NCBI RefSeq assembly: GCF_007744075.1
Contig: NZ_CP036266.1
Coordinates: forward strand, 7,840,564 to 7,904,563
Reading direction: 5' to 3'
Length of the DNA stretch: 64,000 nt
DNA from: Gimesia chilikensis
GTDB taxonomy: Bacteria; Planctomycetota; Planctomycetia; Planctomycetales; Planctomycetaceae
Shown here: positions 46,176 to 55,781 of the stretch, in pieces
How the letters are laid out: every line of letters begins with the position of its first letter
How positions within the stretch are numbered: the first letter of the stretch is position 1
Notes under the pieces: model-generated
The model's input: only the letters and a program-made list of their open reading frames with translations
Told to the model about the DNA's origin: nothing
Database searches by the model: none
Translations under genes and position numbers: made by a program

Positions 46176-47000
46176 TTATTCATTGTGATCATCCAGAGCT
46201 TTGATGTACCGTACCGCTGATCTCTGGACAGCCGCTTTTCCATCTGTGGTAACAATCTTTCCCCAGAAGGCTCCATAGATGCGAGAGAAACTGAACGGTT
46301 CGACGGTGTCAGCAATTCGCCGAACTACTGATGCTGGCAAAGGGATGAAGTTGGGATAGGAGTACATGAAACTCACCCAGCGTCGATCCTGAACAACTTG
46401 CAAAATATCGCCGGTGAGAAGCACTCCCTCTCTAGTTGCACCCTCGGACCAGTGCAGGACCGTACCGCCGTCAAAGTGTCCACCGCACCGAATCAATGTC
46501 AGGTCATCACTGATCTCCTTCGTTTCACCATCCCAAAACTGAACGGCTGGATCGGACCGCATCACCCACTCCCGGTCGTCCTCGTGCAGATAGATCGGGC
46601 AATCAAATGCTCGGCTCCATTCCACCATGCTCGTGTAGTAGTGCGGATGTGAAATGGCAATGGCTGAGATACCACCGATGCCTTTCACCATTTGAATGAG
46701 GCCATCATCGATGAGCGGGATGCAGTCCCAGAGGATGTTTCCTTCGGGACGAACAATGAGCAATGCCCGCTGACCAATTGCAAAGGCTGGTTCCATCCCG
46801 ATCCCATAGAGACCAAATTCTTTGAGCCTGATGACGTTTCGATGCGACTCTCGAAGATCTGGGAGAGTCGTCCATTGCTGTCCTTGCCAGCCAACGTACT
46901 GCCGCTCATCAGTACAAATCTTACATTCGGGAGGTGGCTGATCCATCTCATTGAACTGCGTCCCGCAGGTTGTGCAGATGAAGTTGGACATTTTGTTCAT
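46176..47000 (-). CDS. Metallo-beta-lactamase-fold protein with zinc-ribbon N-terminus
   Basis: 274 residues. Residues 8-33 have CTTCG and CKIC, a small zinc ribbon. The MBL core has SHPHYYTSMVEW in place of HxHxDH (first two His kept, Asp-His replaced by Tyr-Tyr), then GGHFDGGTVLHW and LLTGDILQV, which supply further metal ligands. The altered motif means the second metal site may be lost. Similar proteins are annotated as hydrolases. Start alternatives at MNKM or MSNF. It is convergent with the helicase gene at 42663. Confidence 0.75.
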   Translation of the reverse strand: MNKMSNFICTTCGTQFNEMDQPPPECKICTDERQYVGWQGQQWTTLPDLRESHRNVIRLKEFGLYGIGMEPAFAIGQRALLIVRPEGNILWDCIPLIDDGLIQMVKGIGGISAIAISHPHYYTSMVEWSRAFDCPIYLHEDDREWVMRSDPAVQFWDGETKEISDDLTLIRCGGHFDGGTVLHWSEGATREGVLLTGDILQVVQDRRWVSFMYSYPNFIPLPASVVRRIADTVEPFSFSRIYGAFWGKIVTTDGKAAVQRSAVRYIKALDDHNE

Positions 47001-47051
47001 TTTTCATTGGTTTATCTACGAATTGGTATTTCGCATAAGATATGCGGCTTC

Positions 47052-47531
47052 CTACTTGGGCTTTTCTCTCTCGAATGTTGCAAGAAATATTTCATTACCG
47101 GGCGTAGAAGTGAACTCAGTAGGACGATCTTTTCCCGCTGAGGCAAAACACAACTTTCGAGTTTTCTCTCCAAGTATGTATATTCCGTTGAACCGCTTAC
47201 CCTCGCCATGACCTTTACTTGGTATGAAAACGATGGTTTTGGGTTTCTGTGTTGGATCAATGGTGCTCGTTCCCTTGATGACTTCATTGCCCTTTGAGCG
47301 AAGACTCCATGTGCCATCAGTACTATTAACCACCGTAAAGTTCTTGATGTACTCTTCGTTAATCTTAGTGCCATTGATTTCGTAGGAGACGAGCCTCCAT
47401 GTCCCTTCCAGCATCTTGCGATCATTCTTGATTGCTTCATCCTTGGCATCGTCTGCTGTAGCATTCGAACCAAACAACGTGAGCATTGCTAAAGCTCCGA
47501 CTAACATGAATCCGAAATGAGAACGTGACAC
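47052..47531 (-). CDS. TIGR03067-family secreted protein
   Basis: 159 residues from a GTG start at 47531, preferred because AAGGGGAG lies 5 bases upstream; a longer ATG start at 47573 has no such signal. The N-terminus is a signal peptide (FMLVGALAMLTLFGSNATA) cut near Ala-Asp-Asp. The body matches the planctomycete TIGR03067 family: DRKMLEGTWRLVSYEING, TFTVV-like strands, KPKTIVF, FNGIYILGEKTRKLCF. The family is a beta-barrel-like domain of unknown function. Confidence 0.85.
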   Translation of the reverse strand: MSRSHFGFMLVGALAMLTLFGSNATADDAKDEAIKNDRKMLEGTWRLVSYEINGTKINEEYIKNFTVVNSTDGTWSLRSKGNEVIKGTSTIDPTQKPKTIVFIPSKGHGEGKRFNGIYILGEKTRKLCFASAGKDRPTEFTSTPGNEIFLATFEREKPK

Positions 47532-47777
47532 AATATCTCCCCTTAAAGATGACCAGATTGGTAGTCGCCGCATTTATGACGAAAGTTGATTTTAGCCGAC
47601 CAGAAAGTTACGTACAACTATTTTAATTATGAGAGGGGCTAAAGTCCGAACTGCTCTCGAATTATCGTTACTAATCTGGCAACCCACGACACTCCTTCTA
47701 TGAGTTCCGTTTCAGACCGGATTCTGTACTTGAGCGAGTCGGGAGGTTGATATTGTAATCGATGTGGATGTCAGCAA

Positions 47778-48329
47778 TCACCCTTGTCGTCGTATTTGCC
47801 CAACCCACTGAGCCAGTTCCTTCAGGTCGTCCACATCCATCCCAGCAACAAGTTCTTGTCGGTGGCTGTCGTGAACGGCAAGAATGTGATCTTCATGGAA
47901 GATGATCTCGTCACCTTGCTTCAGTCCGTGCAGTCGGGTTTCGATCAATGGATTATCCACAGCACCACGGAACAAGCTTCCCGACCTTTCTTCCACTCGA
48001 ACCCAAAAATCCTCACCCCACCCACGAGATGGGACATTCTGTATTGGTAGCGGTATCAATGATGCAGGATGGTCGTGCTTTAAAATCGGCTTCGACATTT
48101 CACCATTACATGATGGGCAGGAACATTTCTCAAGAGAGTCCTCGTGAACGGAGAACCTTGAAGAGTCGATCCTGAGTTCAACAAACTGGCTGGGGTTTAC
48201 ATGTCGCTTGATAACATCGGGCGGGATATGGAAATTCTCTGGATTCTCGGCGTGCATTGCGACTCCATTCACCAACTCGTAATCGTTGGAGAAGTGCTGG
48301 GAGTCAAGTTGTTGTTGAAGAGTTGTCAT
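47778..48329 (-). CDS. DUF2314-like protein
   Basis: 183 residues. The C-terminal half has EDFWVRVEERSGSLFRGAVDN, then GLKQGDEIIFHEDHILAVHD, which resembles DUF2314 (a pattern of WVxV, FxGxLxN and GDxIxF). A CSCPSCNGEM pair near residue 70 suggests a zinc site. Weak match; the function is unknown. It begins 9 bases after the 68-residue gene. Confidence 0.6.
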   Translation of the reverse strand: MTTLQQQLDSQHFSNDYELVNGVAMHAENPENFHIPPDVIKRHVNPSQFVELRIDSSRFSVHEDSLEKCSCPSCNGEMSKPILKHDHPASLIPLPIQNVPSRGWGEDFWVRVEERSGSLFRGAVDNPLIETRLHGLKQGDEIIFHEDHILAVHDSHRQELVAGMDVDDLKELAQWVGQIRRQG

Positions 48330-48338
48330 TCAGTATTC

Positions 48339-48545
48339 TTAACTTTGATCCTCTCCGTCTGACGATTGTATCTCTTTCAACTGAGTCTCGATGTCGGTAA
48401 GCCGCCCTGAAATCTGCTGAAGGTACGCAATAATCATTGCGTGTGTGAATTGTGCGTCGATTCCCACTGGCGATTCAGGGAGACTTATATGTTTGATGAT
48501 GTCGGCGTAATCATCCTTGGTTTTCGATATTGGGTCTGTTTTCAT
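48339..48545 (-). CDS. Small helical hypothetical protein
   Basis: 68 residues. The C-terminal half is helical and coiled-coil-like (YLQQISGRLTDIETQLKEI). AAAGGAG lies upstream of the start, and it is in one direction with its neighbours. Confidence 0.55.
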   Translation of the reverse strand: MKTDPISKTKDDYADIIKHISLPESPVGIDAQFTHAMIIAYLQQISGRLTDIETQLKEIQSSDGEDQS

Positions 48546-48583
48546 TCTGTAACTCCTTTGTTGATTTAGGCACGACTCATTTT

Positions 48584-49096
48584 TTATTTAATCTTATCGG
48601 CGATCATTGCCTCAACTTGTTTTTCTGTCTTACGCAGGACTGCCCATTTGCCTTTTGTATTGTTCAGAAGCGACATACCACTCCCACTTAACCAGATTTC
48701 CTCGATGATAGCTGGTCGAAACGGAATACCAATGTATTCCACCAGATTGTCGCTCGTAGGATCAATCACGGCATCCTTACCTTCAGTGACACACCACGCA
48801 TGATGAATAAGTAAAGGGGTGTCTGCAAGAACAGCAAAACCTTCGACATAGATTAGACCTCTGTGCATCGACAGCATCGCCGCATTGAAGAAACACTGTT
48901 TCTTCTCGCCAAGTTCTATACCCTTCGGAAGTGGTTGTCTTCGGTATGATCTCCCGTACTTCAGCGCAATTTCTTCGGGGCATGAGAACGGATTATCGCT
49001 CGTGGGTTGCCTAATTTTCTGAACTTGGACCCTTTGTTCCAGCAAATGTCGTAATTCACTTTTATCGACCGAGCCGTTTTTTGTTTTCTTCTTCAT
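48584..49096 (-). CDS. Cysteine-peptidase-like (papain-like fold) protein
   Basis: 170 residues. The pattern KQCFFNAAML (Cys68), LIHHAWCV (His99) and VIDPTSDN (Asp112) has the order and spacing of the papain-like triad found in proteins of phages and plasmids. It could be a protease or a catalytic toxin; this is inference from the triad only. Its ATG overlaps the previous stop by one base (TGATG), so it is coupled to the pRiA4b gene. Confidence 0.6.
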   Translation of the reverse strand: MKKKTKNGSVDKSELRHLLEQRVQVQKIRQPTSDNPFSCPEEIALKYGRSYRRQPLPKGIELGEKKQCFFNAAMLSMHRGLIYVEGFAVLADTPLLIHHAWCVTEGKDAVIDPTSDNLVEYIGIPFRPAIIEEIWLSGSGMSLLNNTKGKWAVLRKTEKQVEAMIADKIK

Positions 49097-49926
49097 CAGT
49101 GGTGTTTCCTATTTGGCAGCCCTCGCCGCATCACTTTCGTTGTTTTTTCTGCATCGAACTCTTCTGGATCGAAGTCGCCAGCCCACTCCACGAAATCATC
49201 ATGTTGCTCGTGCTTCGGATCAGCTAGGGCTTCGAGGAACTCAAGATAACCCCAGATACCGCCAACGTCTTCTGGTGGGCAGTTCATCTCACCTTCGACG
49301 CATAGTGGATACCTACCGCCTTTCTCCGCACGGAGACATCCTTCGAATAGAACCTCATGTCCCCAGCCGTCACCAAAGTCGTACTTATACAGGAAGTCGA
49401 ATCGCTTGCCATCCTTCGGAATGATATCACTGATCTTGGTGATGGTGGAATCCACACACTCAAAATCCTCGAACCCATCGTCCAGTAGTTCGGGATTTCC
49501 ATAGCGTTCCCCATTGATCTCGAACTGATGAAGATGAGAGTTGGTCCAGCCCATCGCTGTCTGGATTCGTTCATGGAACTTGTCCAACGTGGAGTCCTTG
49601 ATCTGAATTCGTCGCCAGATTTGCGGCTGAGATTCGAGTAGTGTGATCTTGAATTGGTACAGTCGCTCTGGAGCCGGAATTGAGACTATGCCATCGGAGT
49701 TGTCGAGGGCTTTGGTGACGGCATCCACAATATGCCGCAGAGAGTTTCGCTTCATGCCGTTATCGGCGTGGGAGCGTGCGACCTCGGCATTCTGTCGGAT
49801 CGATTCAAGTTCTTTTGTTGTGAAAGAGATCGTGCGAGAATTATTTTCGCTGAGCTTCAAACGGTCGGCGAATTTGGGCAGGAGGTCGGCTACGACTTTG
49901 CGTTGGGCTTGGGTGAGGGAAATCAT
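49096..49926 (-). CDS. pRiA4b ORF-3 family protein
   Basis: 276 residues from the ATG at 49926, which overlaps the preceding small frame by ATGA; an earlier in-frame start exists at 49965. Residues about 90-270 match the family: YQFKITLLESQPQIWRRI, MGWTNSHLHQFEI, YKYDFGDGWGHEV, GGRYPLCVEGE, CPPEDVGGIWGY. The family is found on plasmids and islands; the role is not established. The N-terminal 80 residues are helical. Confidence 0.85.
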   Translation of the reverse strand: MISLTQAQRKVVADLLPKFADRLKLSENNSRTISFTTKELESIRQNAEVARSHADNGMKRNSLRHIVDAVTKALDNSDGIVSIPAPERLYQFKITLLESQPQIWRRIQIKDSTLDKFHERIQTAMGWTNSHLHQFEINGERYGNPELLDDGFEDFECVDSTITKISDIIPKDGKRFDFLYKYDFGDGWGHEVLFEGCLRAEKGGRYPLCVEGEMNCPPEDVGGIWGYLEFLEALADPKHEQHDDFVEWAGDFDPEEFDAEKTTKVMRRGLPNRKHH

Positions 49927-50057
49927 CGTTTCGCCCTTTTTCGTCCATCGTTTTTCTTTATCCATTTCTCAACTGCCTCGTCGTGCGTCACTCCCATCAA
50001 ACAGATTGACGTTTTTGTCCACAATGCCCCAACGTCGTTACGCCTTCGTTTCATCGA
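49923..50057 (-). CDS. Small basic protein (44 aa), coupled
   Basis: 44 residues starting MKRRRNDVGA, ending in KKNDGRKRAKR. Its stop overlaps the pRiA4b start as ATGA, and it begins 16 bases after the nuclease stop. No family recognised. Confidence 0.45.
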   Translation of the reverse strand, partial: SMKRRRNDVGALWTKTSICLMGVTHDEAVEKWIKKNDGRKRAKR

Positions 50058-50073
50058 TTTCAAGAATGCTGGT

Positions 50074-51114
50074 TTAGCATTCGTCGCCAAGTGTCTCTGT
50101 TTCGTCCACGCCCTCGTCGGACGTTCCGCCATGCCATTCAATTGACTGGAGTTTTTGTGTCACTGAGTCGTTGAAAAATTGAAAGTCTGGGGCTGAATCG
50201 AGGAACAATCTAAGGCACTGACCATCTTTGACCGGCTTTACCACTTCGGGATCGCTTAGGCCCTTCTTCCAGAAGTCCATGTCACCTTCAAATCGACCTT
50301 GCTGCCAGACGTAAGCGTTCTTCGTCCGTGCAGCCATAAACCATCGGCGTTTACCACCGAGTCGATATCTCAGGATGCGTTTTCGAAGATATGATTCTCG
50401 ATCTGCCGTCAATTCTTGCTCGAAGTACGACGTGACGGCTGGATTGCTGACACCGGCCAAAGCTGCTTTACAATCAGGCCATTTGACCTTGCTGGTACTG
50501 CCATGCTTTCGGCCTCGTGACACTGATTCTTTCGCCAACTCAGGAGCAGGATAGACATTGGAGCAGACGAGATACTCTGAATCGGTTACTGAATCCTTTG
50601 CAACGGCGATCCGACAGCAGGTGATGTCCACGCCGTATTGCTCACTGAGCCATTCTGCGGCGATTAACAGTGCATAGTCATAACCCTCGGCAATGAGAAT
50701 GATCCGCTGCTGTCGATTGATGTCGTCACGATCAACTTCCAGAAAATCCGTCAACGCATCCTGTTGTACGTCGTCCAGCAATTTGAGGAAATCATCAGGC
50801 TCCCATTGGGAGATCATTCCGGCATAGGAAATTGCCTGAAGCATGTGAAGTTTGTGATTGCCACGTTTCAGTTCAACAACGACACAACCACCCTCTTTAT
50901 CGACAGCAAGTAGATCGATGCGATCCTGCACGTTCTGCGATGGTTCTATCTCTTTTCCGATCAGGAATAGTTCCAGTCCGAGTTCCTTAAAGAAGGCATC
51001 TGGACTATTCGAGATGAACTCTTGTAAGTCGTACCGCTCCGTGATCGACACATCTGCCAGCGTGGGTGTGTCGAGCAATGAGAAGCTTTGGTTTTTTCTG
51101 TCGATCTTGAGCAT
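50074..51114 (-). CDS. PD-(D/E)xK nuclease-like protein (NucS/DUF91-type)
   Basis: 346 residues. The core RIDLLAVDKEGGCVVVELKRG gives Asp67, Glu81 and Lys83, the classic catalytic set of this fold. DLQEFISNSPD and FLIGKEIE before it match the NucS/DUF91 pattern. The C-terminal 150 residues (KHGSTSKVKWPDC, RRWFMAARTKN) are not recognised. It lies 17 bases past brxL and may belong to the same transcript, adding nuclease activity to the BREX region; this is inference. Confidence 0.75.
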   Translation of the reverse strand: MLKIDRKNQSFSLLDTPTLADVSITERYDLQEFISNSPDAFFKELGLELFLIGKEIEPSQNVQDRIDLLAVDKEGGCVVVELKRGNHKLHMLQAISYAGMISQWEPDDFLKLLDDVQQDALTDFLEVDRDDINRQQRIILIAEGYDYALLIAAEWLSEQYGVDITCCRIAVAKDSVTDSEYLVCSNVYPAPELAKESVSRGRKHGSTSKVKWPDCKAALAGVSNPAVTSYFEQELTADRESYLRKRILRYRLGGKRRWFMAARTKNAYVWQQGRFEGDMDFWKKGLSDPEVVKPVKDGQCLRLFLDSAPDFQFFNDSVTQKLQSIEWHGGTSDEGVDETETLGDEC

Positions 51115-51131
51115 AGTTTGTCTTCTCTAAG

Positions 51132-53159
51132 TTATGTCATCCCTAACGCCTTCATTGCCGCAGTCATTGGGTCAGAAAAGAACACTGGGTCCACTCTTTC
51201 CACGATGTCGCCTGACACTTCGAGGAAGTTGCGTTTGTTCTCCAGCGGAACCAATGCTCGGCGTGCCCCGTTATCCATTGCGACTTGCAGTGGTTCAGCC
51301 AGCGTGCGGAGCGATTTGATATTTCCCTGAATACTCAAGTCGCCGAGGATCACCAAACCGGCCAGAACCGATTGTCGCTTAATCGCCGAATAGACGGCGA
51401 CCACTAAGGCGATACCAGCTTCACAGGGAACGTGGTTGCTGAGTAGGTCGATGGCCTCGACGTGAAAGTCGGTCGTATCGAACTGCTGACCAATTCCCAT
51501 TTTTACCTTCTGGCCTTGAAGGTAAGCGAAGGCTCGCTGGAGCGATTCCTTCATGGCACCTTCCACACCGCCAGCGATTTTGAGTTTGCCTGTTCCCGGT
51601 GATGTGCCCACCTCCAGCCGGTAAAGCCCCACTTTACCTTGGTCATCGACGGAGGCGGTATAGAGAGAGCCGGGAGCCAGTGGGTCCGCCGCAATCATGT
51701 CTCGACCGCCTTGTTCGGGAACACCAACAAACCGTTCCTCACGAGACTCGCTGTCAATGAAAGAGAAAGAAGTCTGATGGTACTCGAATGACCCCATTTT
51801 CTTGAGTTGTTCCTTTACCCGGCGACGGCCTTCCAATGACAGTTCTAGAAGTTCTCCCAACTCATCCTTCGTCACTTCGCCGTGTGGATAGATCAGCTTG
51901 ACCAGCCCTGACACCGATTTCCGAACGGCTTTCACATCACGAGCATTCAGATGAGAACCAAGTGCGAAATGCCGGTCGATTATTTCTGTGAAATTGTGCC
52001 TTCGAAGTTCTCTCAATGCCTCCGCCAAATAATCCACGACGAAGCCATAGTGGTCGGTAAAGAACTCAACTCGCATCTTTGGGATTTCCCAACCGGGGAT
52101 GTAGAAGTGGATGCGGTCGAGAAAAGCCATGTCTTCTCGAATCACGTCAGGCATAGGCATGAATAGATGAGACGACCGAACCATAACCTCCACAGGTTGG
52201 TTGGTGTTGCCGAACATCGAAATCGATGCCATGCCGGAAAGCGAATCTTTGCCACGGGCAAACGTACCCGATTCGCAGTAGGTCTTGAGTGTAGTCACGA
52301 CTTCCTTCGGCATCTTTTGAAGGTCAGCTACTTCATCGAACGCTACAGCATCCCACATTCCTACCAATCCCATCTTGCCGCTGGCCATGTTATAGAACAG
52401 GTTGGCCACCGTTGTCGGGCCTGTGAGGAGAATCGTGTATGGTGAAAGCTCCTGATAACCGTAGCTCTTGCCGGTTCCACGGGGGCCAAGTTCGACAAGG
52501 TTATAGTTTTGTTCACAAAGGCCCAACAGACGTACTAGAAAAAGCAGCTTCACTCGTCGTTCAAAAAACGACGGCTCCATACCGATGGTACGGAGCAACA
52601 GGTCGATCCATTCATCCGTGGTGAACTGGCTGCGGCACTCCCGGTATTCTTCGAGGTCAAAGGTGGCAAGTTGAATCGGTTTGATACTGTCGATCCAGAA
52701 TGGACTACGTTTGCCTTTCTGCTCTTCATCGTACTGGTGACGCAAATCAATTTGTGCCCAAATACCTCCCATCAGTAGTCGGTCGTAATCCCGCATGAAA
52801 TGTTCAGGGATGTGAACGAACTTATGGCCAAAGTTCTTGAGTTCAGCCCAGTATTTGTCGTCATCGGAGACGTAACGGACTTGCACCTTATCGATCAGAG
52901 TATGCTTTCCTTTGTCTTTCACAATCGATTGGGCTTTGTTGGACTCATCGGGGCGGACAAAGTTCGAGGATAATGTGTTATTGACCACCTTCAGCCCGGC
53001 GTCGATGGCAACGGGATCATCGGTTGCGCAATACTTGCCCAGCAGGTATTCAAGGACGAAAACCGGGACGTTGGCCCCCACTTTCACCTTACGGACTAAA
53101 TCTTTGCGAACGACTTTGCCCGCAAACACGGATGCCGCTTTTCGGTCTAATTCTGGCAT
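51132..53159 (-). CDS. brxL: BREX protein BrxL (AAA ATPase with Lon-like C-terminus)
   Basis: 675 residues. N-terminal MCM-like region, then Walker A GPRGTGKSY at about 225, Walker B VAFDEVADL, GNTNQP (sensor), and a C-terminal Lon-like domain from about 555. BrxL is a DNA-binding ATPase required for BREX defence. The Lon dyad looks absent: the family PSAG site reads PCEAG and the Lys position is not kept; the ring ATPase motifs are intact. It starts 9 bases past pglZ. Confidence 0.93.
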   Translation of the reverse strand: MPELDRKAASVFAGKVVRKDLVRKVKVGANVPVFVLEYLLGKYCATDDPVAIDAGLKVVNNTLSSNFVRPDESNKAQSIVKDKGKHTLIDKVQVRYVSDDDKYWAELKNFGHKFVHIPEHFMRDYDRLLMGGIWAQIDLRHQYDEEQKGKRSPFWIDSIKPIQLATFDLEEYRECRSQFTTDEWIDLLLRTIGMEPSFFERRVKLLFLVRLLGLCEQNYNLVELGPRGTGKSYGYQELSPYTILLTGPTTVANLFYNMASGKMGLVGMWDAVAFDEVADLQKMPKEVVTTLKTYCESGTFARGKDSLSGMASISMFGNTNQPVEVMVRSSHLFMPMPDVIREDMAFLDRIHFYIPGWEIPKMRVEFFTDHYGFVVDYLAEALRELRRHNFTEIIDRHFALGSHLNARDVKAVRKSVSGLVKLIYPHGEVTKDELGELLELSLEGRRRVKEQLKKMGSFEYHQTSFSFIDSESREERFVGVPEQGGRDMIAADPLAPGSLYTASVDDQGKVGLYRLEVGTSPGTGKLKIAGGVEGAMKESLQRAFAYLQGQKVKMGIGQQFDTTDFHVEAIDLLSNHVPCEAGIALVVAVYSAIKRQSVLAGLVILGDLSIQGNIKSLRTLAEPLQVAMDNGARRALVPLENKRNFLEVSGDIVERVDPVFFSDPMTAAMKALGMT

Positions 53160-53168
53160 GACTTATCC

Positions 53169-55760
53169 TCACATCGAAATGGCGACATCTACAGTCAGGG
53201 GAGCCGCCAGTTCTACACCCGTGGTGGCGTCTAGCAGGTAGACTCCCACTGTCTTCTGAGAAATTTCTTCCGACAACATCACGGTGACGGTATTTGGTTC
53301 AATTCGTTTGTTGTCCTCTTCAGAAATCTTTAAATTCACTTCCCCGGTCGCATCCTCGAATCCATATGAGGCACTCACCGGCAGCGACACACACTTCTTG
53401 CTGGCCCTCAATTCGATCCGTATTTTTGGTGGTTCAAATCCGAACAGGCTCGACTCGCTTTGACTTCCGGCAATCTGCACCGAGAAAAACCTTGTGGTCA
53501 GTTTAGCCGTACCGGGAGTTAACGTCCATTGGATGCCGGTAGTTTGGACTGATGGCTTTGCCGTCGAATGCAACACAACCATCGGCACAATCAATTCTTG
53601 TGGGGATAAACCGCCGTGAAAATAAGCTCGTCCGCCTCCCTTGGATTTGAAGACAGCGAAGGTCCACGGGGTTGCTATGTCAAACTCGCTCTCAATACCC
53701 AGCGAGGTCAGTGATGTCCGTAGATAAGATGGTTCCGAAGTTCCGCCGGACCCTACCCACACCCGGCGATGCAGGTCTTCTGCTTTACCACCGGGGGCTT
53801 CGATCTTCATGTCCTCCCCGATCTCATCGGCAAACAGGTGCCCATGATCCGCTACTAGCACGATGGTCTTAATACCTTGGTCAGCCAGAATTCGAACTCC
53901 CCGTCGCAAATGGCTCAGTACACCGTCGATTTGCAGCCGGGCCTGTGACATGTTGTCTGCCTCGCCTAGTTCATCAATTTCTTGTGAGGTGATCAGAATC
54001 AAGTCGGCATTCTGAATGCCGTCCCTGACTTTCTTGGCGGGCTTAGGTAGAAGGTCGTCCAGCTTGGTATCGAAGACCTTTACTCCCGCATGTTCTTTCA
54101 GAAATGCCACTCGGTCCTTTCGATTCTTGATGACCTTACCGTCGATCTCCAGTGCGAGCTTCCCTCCCCCTACGCTGACCACCTTGGCCGACTCGTGAGC
54201 CTTGGGGAGTAGAGCCGCCATGCCGATCTCAGTGATTGTGGGCATGGTGCCAATGGCTGGCTGAACCTCCAGCTTGAAATCGTCGGAGAGCAACCGGCAT
54301 AGCCCACGAGCCATCTCAAACCGCAAAGCGTCCACCCAGACGTAAGCAACTTTGCCTTCGCCCAGAAGTGGCTTCACCTGCTTCTCGAAGATATCCCGCT
54401 GCCTCAGCAATCCTTTGATGGGATGCTTGGCCTTCGAGAACTGCGTGATGAAGTGTTTGGCTAACTCGGAACCGACTTCGGTGTATCGCTGCTCTGCTTT
54501 GGTGATGAGCTTTTCCAGCCCGTGATGATCGTTGCTTGCGGCAAACTCAAAGTTGTACTTGCGGCTCTCCATGTGCCGGTGGTGCGTGTCGAGCAAGCAC
54601 CATGGCTCATCATCGTCGGCATACGCTCTGACGAGGGCCGGAACTGTCGTGGGAGCATTCTTCAGTGCCTTGCCCACACGGTCGGCTTCGACCAAGACCT
54701 CGGCGGAGGAAGAGATCAGCGCCCATCGAGCCTGAATTGCCGGAACCACATCGGCCCAGAATCTTGAGAGGCGATACTCGGCCAACTCCAGCAGGTCCGA
54801 AGTCGCCGACTTGAGCAATTCGCTTTCCACATGTATAAGCAAAGCCCGTTCAATGCACGGGAAGGTTTCGTTCTCTGTGAGTGGTTCCACGGGAAATTCA
54901 AGCTGATCGAGGCCAAGTTCTTGTTCGACCTTGTTGGCCACGGTGACGTAGCTGTCTCGCACTTCCCGGTCGTTTCGCCATGTGCGAGCCAATCGGATGC
55001 AGGCATCAATGCCGCCATTGCTATTGGCCACTGGAACCGACGAGAGTGACACTGGTACTTGCTTATTGAGGACGGTCAATAAATCGGTCAGCAGTACATG
55101 CCGACTCAATTGTAATCGCCAGTTCGAGAGGGCATCCGCAGCGGGGAGTTCAATGTCGAAGCTGATTTGCAACAGATGACGAAGTTCCTTCTGGGCGTCC
55201 TTTTTGCCGACCTCTTCATCGTGCTGGTCGCTGTGTAAGAAGGCCAAGGCAACTTCCTGTGGATTGGCCGAGTCGAAGATGAGTTTTAACACGCCGGTTG
55301 AAATATCAATTCCCTGTTCGGCCAACGAATTCAGATCGGCCAATGACAACTTGCCCGACTCCACTTGTCGTTCGATTTCACCAACTTGATCCTCGCCCAA
55401 AATCGGCTTGAGAGCATTACGAGCTAAGACGGAAAGGCGAGTGTTGCAGGCAGGTGGTTGTTGCCGGGGTTGCATGACTATCCCCGCACAATCGAGTTCA
55501 ATCAGAGCGCTATAGGTCTTCTCACGCTCGACAGGGACGTACACGACCAACCGGGGCGGTTGTCCGTCGTTGAGCAGATGGTCGATCTCTTTGCGCAACT
55601 GAAGAAAGCTGCCTTCGTAATGGGCGACGGTGGTGTTTGGCAGGGTGAGTTCCGCTACCGCTGCGTCATAGGCTTTCTCCGGGTCGTACCAGACGACCAG
55701 CCCCTTGTCATCAACCTGTTTGGCGATGAGTTGTACGAGATGTTCAGTGACAACAGCCAT
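53169..55760 (-). CDS. pglZ: BREX phosphatase-fold protein PglZ
   Basis: 863 residues, usual for BREX PglZ. The core is an alkaline-phosphatase-like fold: VWVDALRFEMARGL at about 472 and VLVADHGHLF at about 633, with the metal-binding Asp and His. An N-terminal 230-residue region and a C-terminal beta domain (about 730-860) flank it. PglZ is required in all BREX types; its catalytic role is not settled. It lies between the TIM-barrel gene and brxL. Confidence 0.92.
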   Translation of the reverse strand: MAVVTEHLVQLIAKQVDDKGLVVWYDPEKAYDAAVAELTLPNTTVAHYEGSFLQLRKEIDHLLNDGQPPRLVVYVPVEREKTYSALIELDCAGIVMQPRQQPPACNTRLSVLARNALKPILGEDQVGEIERQVESGKLSLADLNSLAEQGIDISTGVLKLIFDSANPQEVALAFLHSDQHDEEVGKKDAQKELRHLLQISFDIELPAADALSNWRLQLSRHVLLTDLLTVLNKQVPVSLSSVPVANSNGGIDACIRLARTWRNDREVRDSYVTVANKVEQELGLDQLEFPVEPLTENETFPCIERALLIHVESELLKSATSDLLELAEYRLSRFWADVVPAIQARWALISSSAEVLVEADRVGKALKNAPTTVPALVRAYADDDEPWCLLDTHHRHMESRKYNFEFAASNDHHGLEKLITKAEQRYTEVGSELAKHFITQFSKAKHPIKGLLRQRDIFEKQVKPLLGEGKVAYVWVDALRFEMARGLCRLLSDDFKLEVQPAIGTMPTITEIGMAALLPKAHESAKVVSVGGGKLALEIDGKVIKNRKDRVAFLKEHAGVKVFDTKLDDLLPKPAKKVRDGIQNADLILITSQEIDELGEADNMSQARLQIDGVLSHLRRGVRILADQGIKTIVLVADHGHLFADEIGEDMKIEAPGGKAEDLHRRVWVGSGGTSEPSYLRTSLTSLGIESEFDIATPWTFAVFKSKGGGRAYFHGGLSPQELIVPMVVLHSTAKPSVQTTGIQWTLTPGTAKLTTRFFSVQIAGSQSESSLFGFEPPKIRIELRASKKCVSLPVSASYGFEDATGEVNLKISEEDNKRIEPNTVTVMLSEEISQKTVGVYLLDATTGVELAAPLTVDVAISM

Positions 55761-55781
55761 TTCTTTGACAATACTCCTTAG

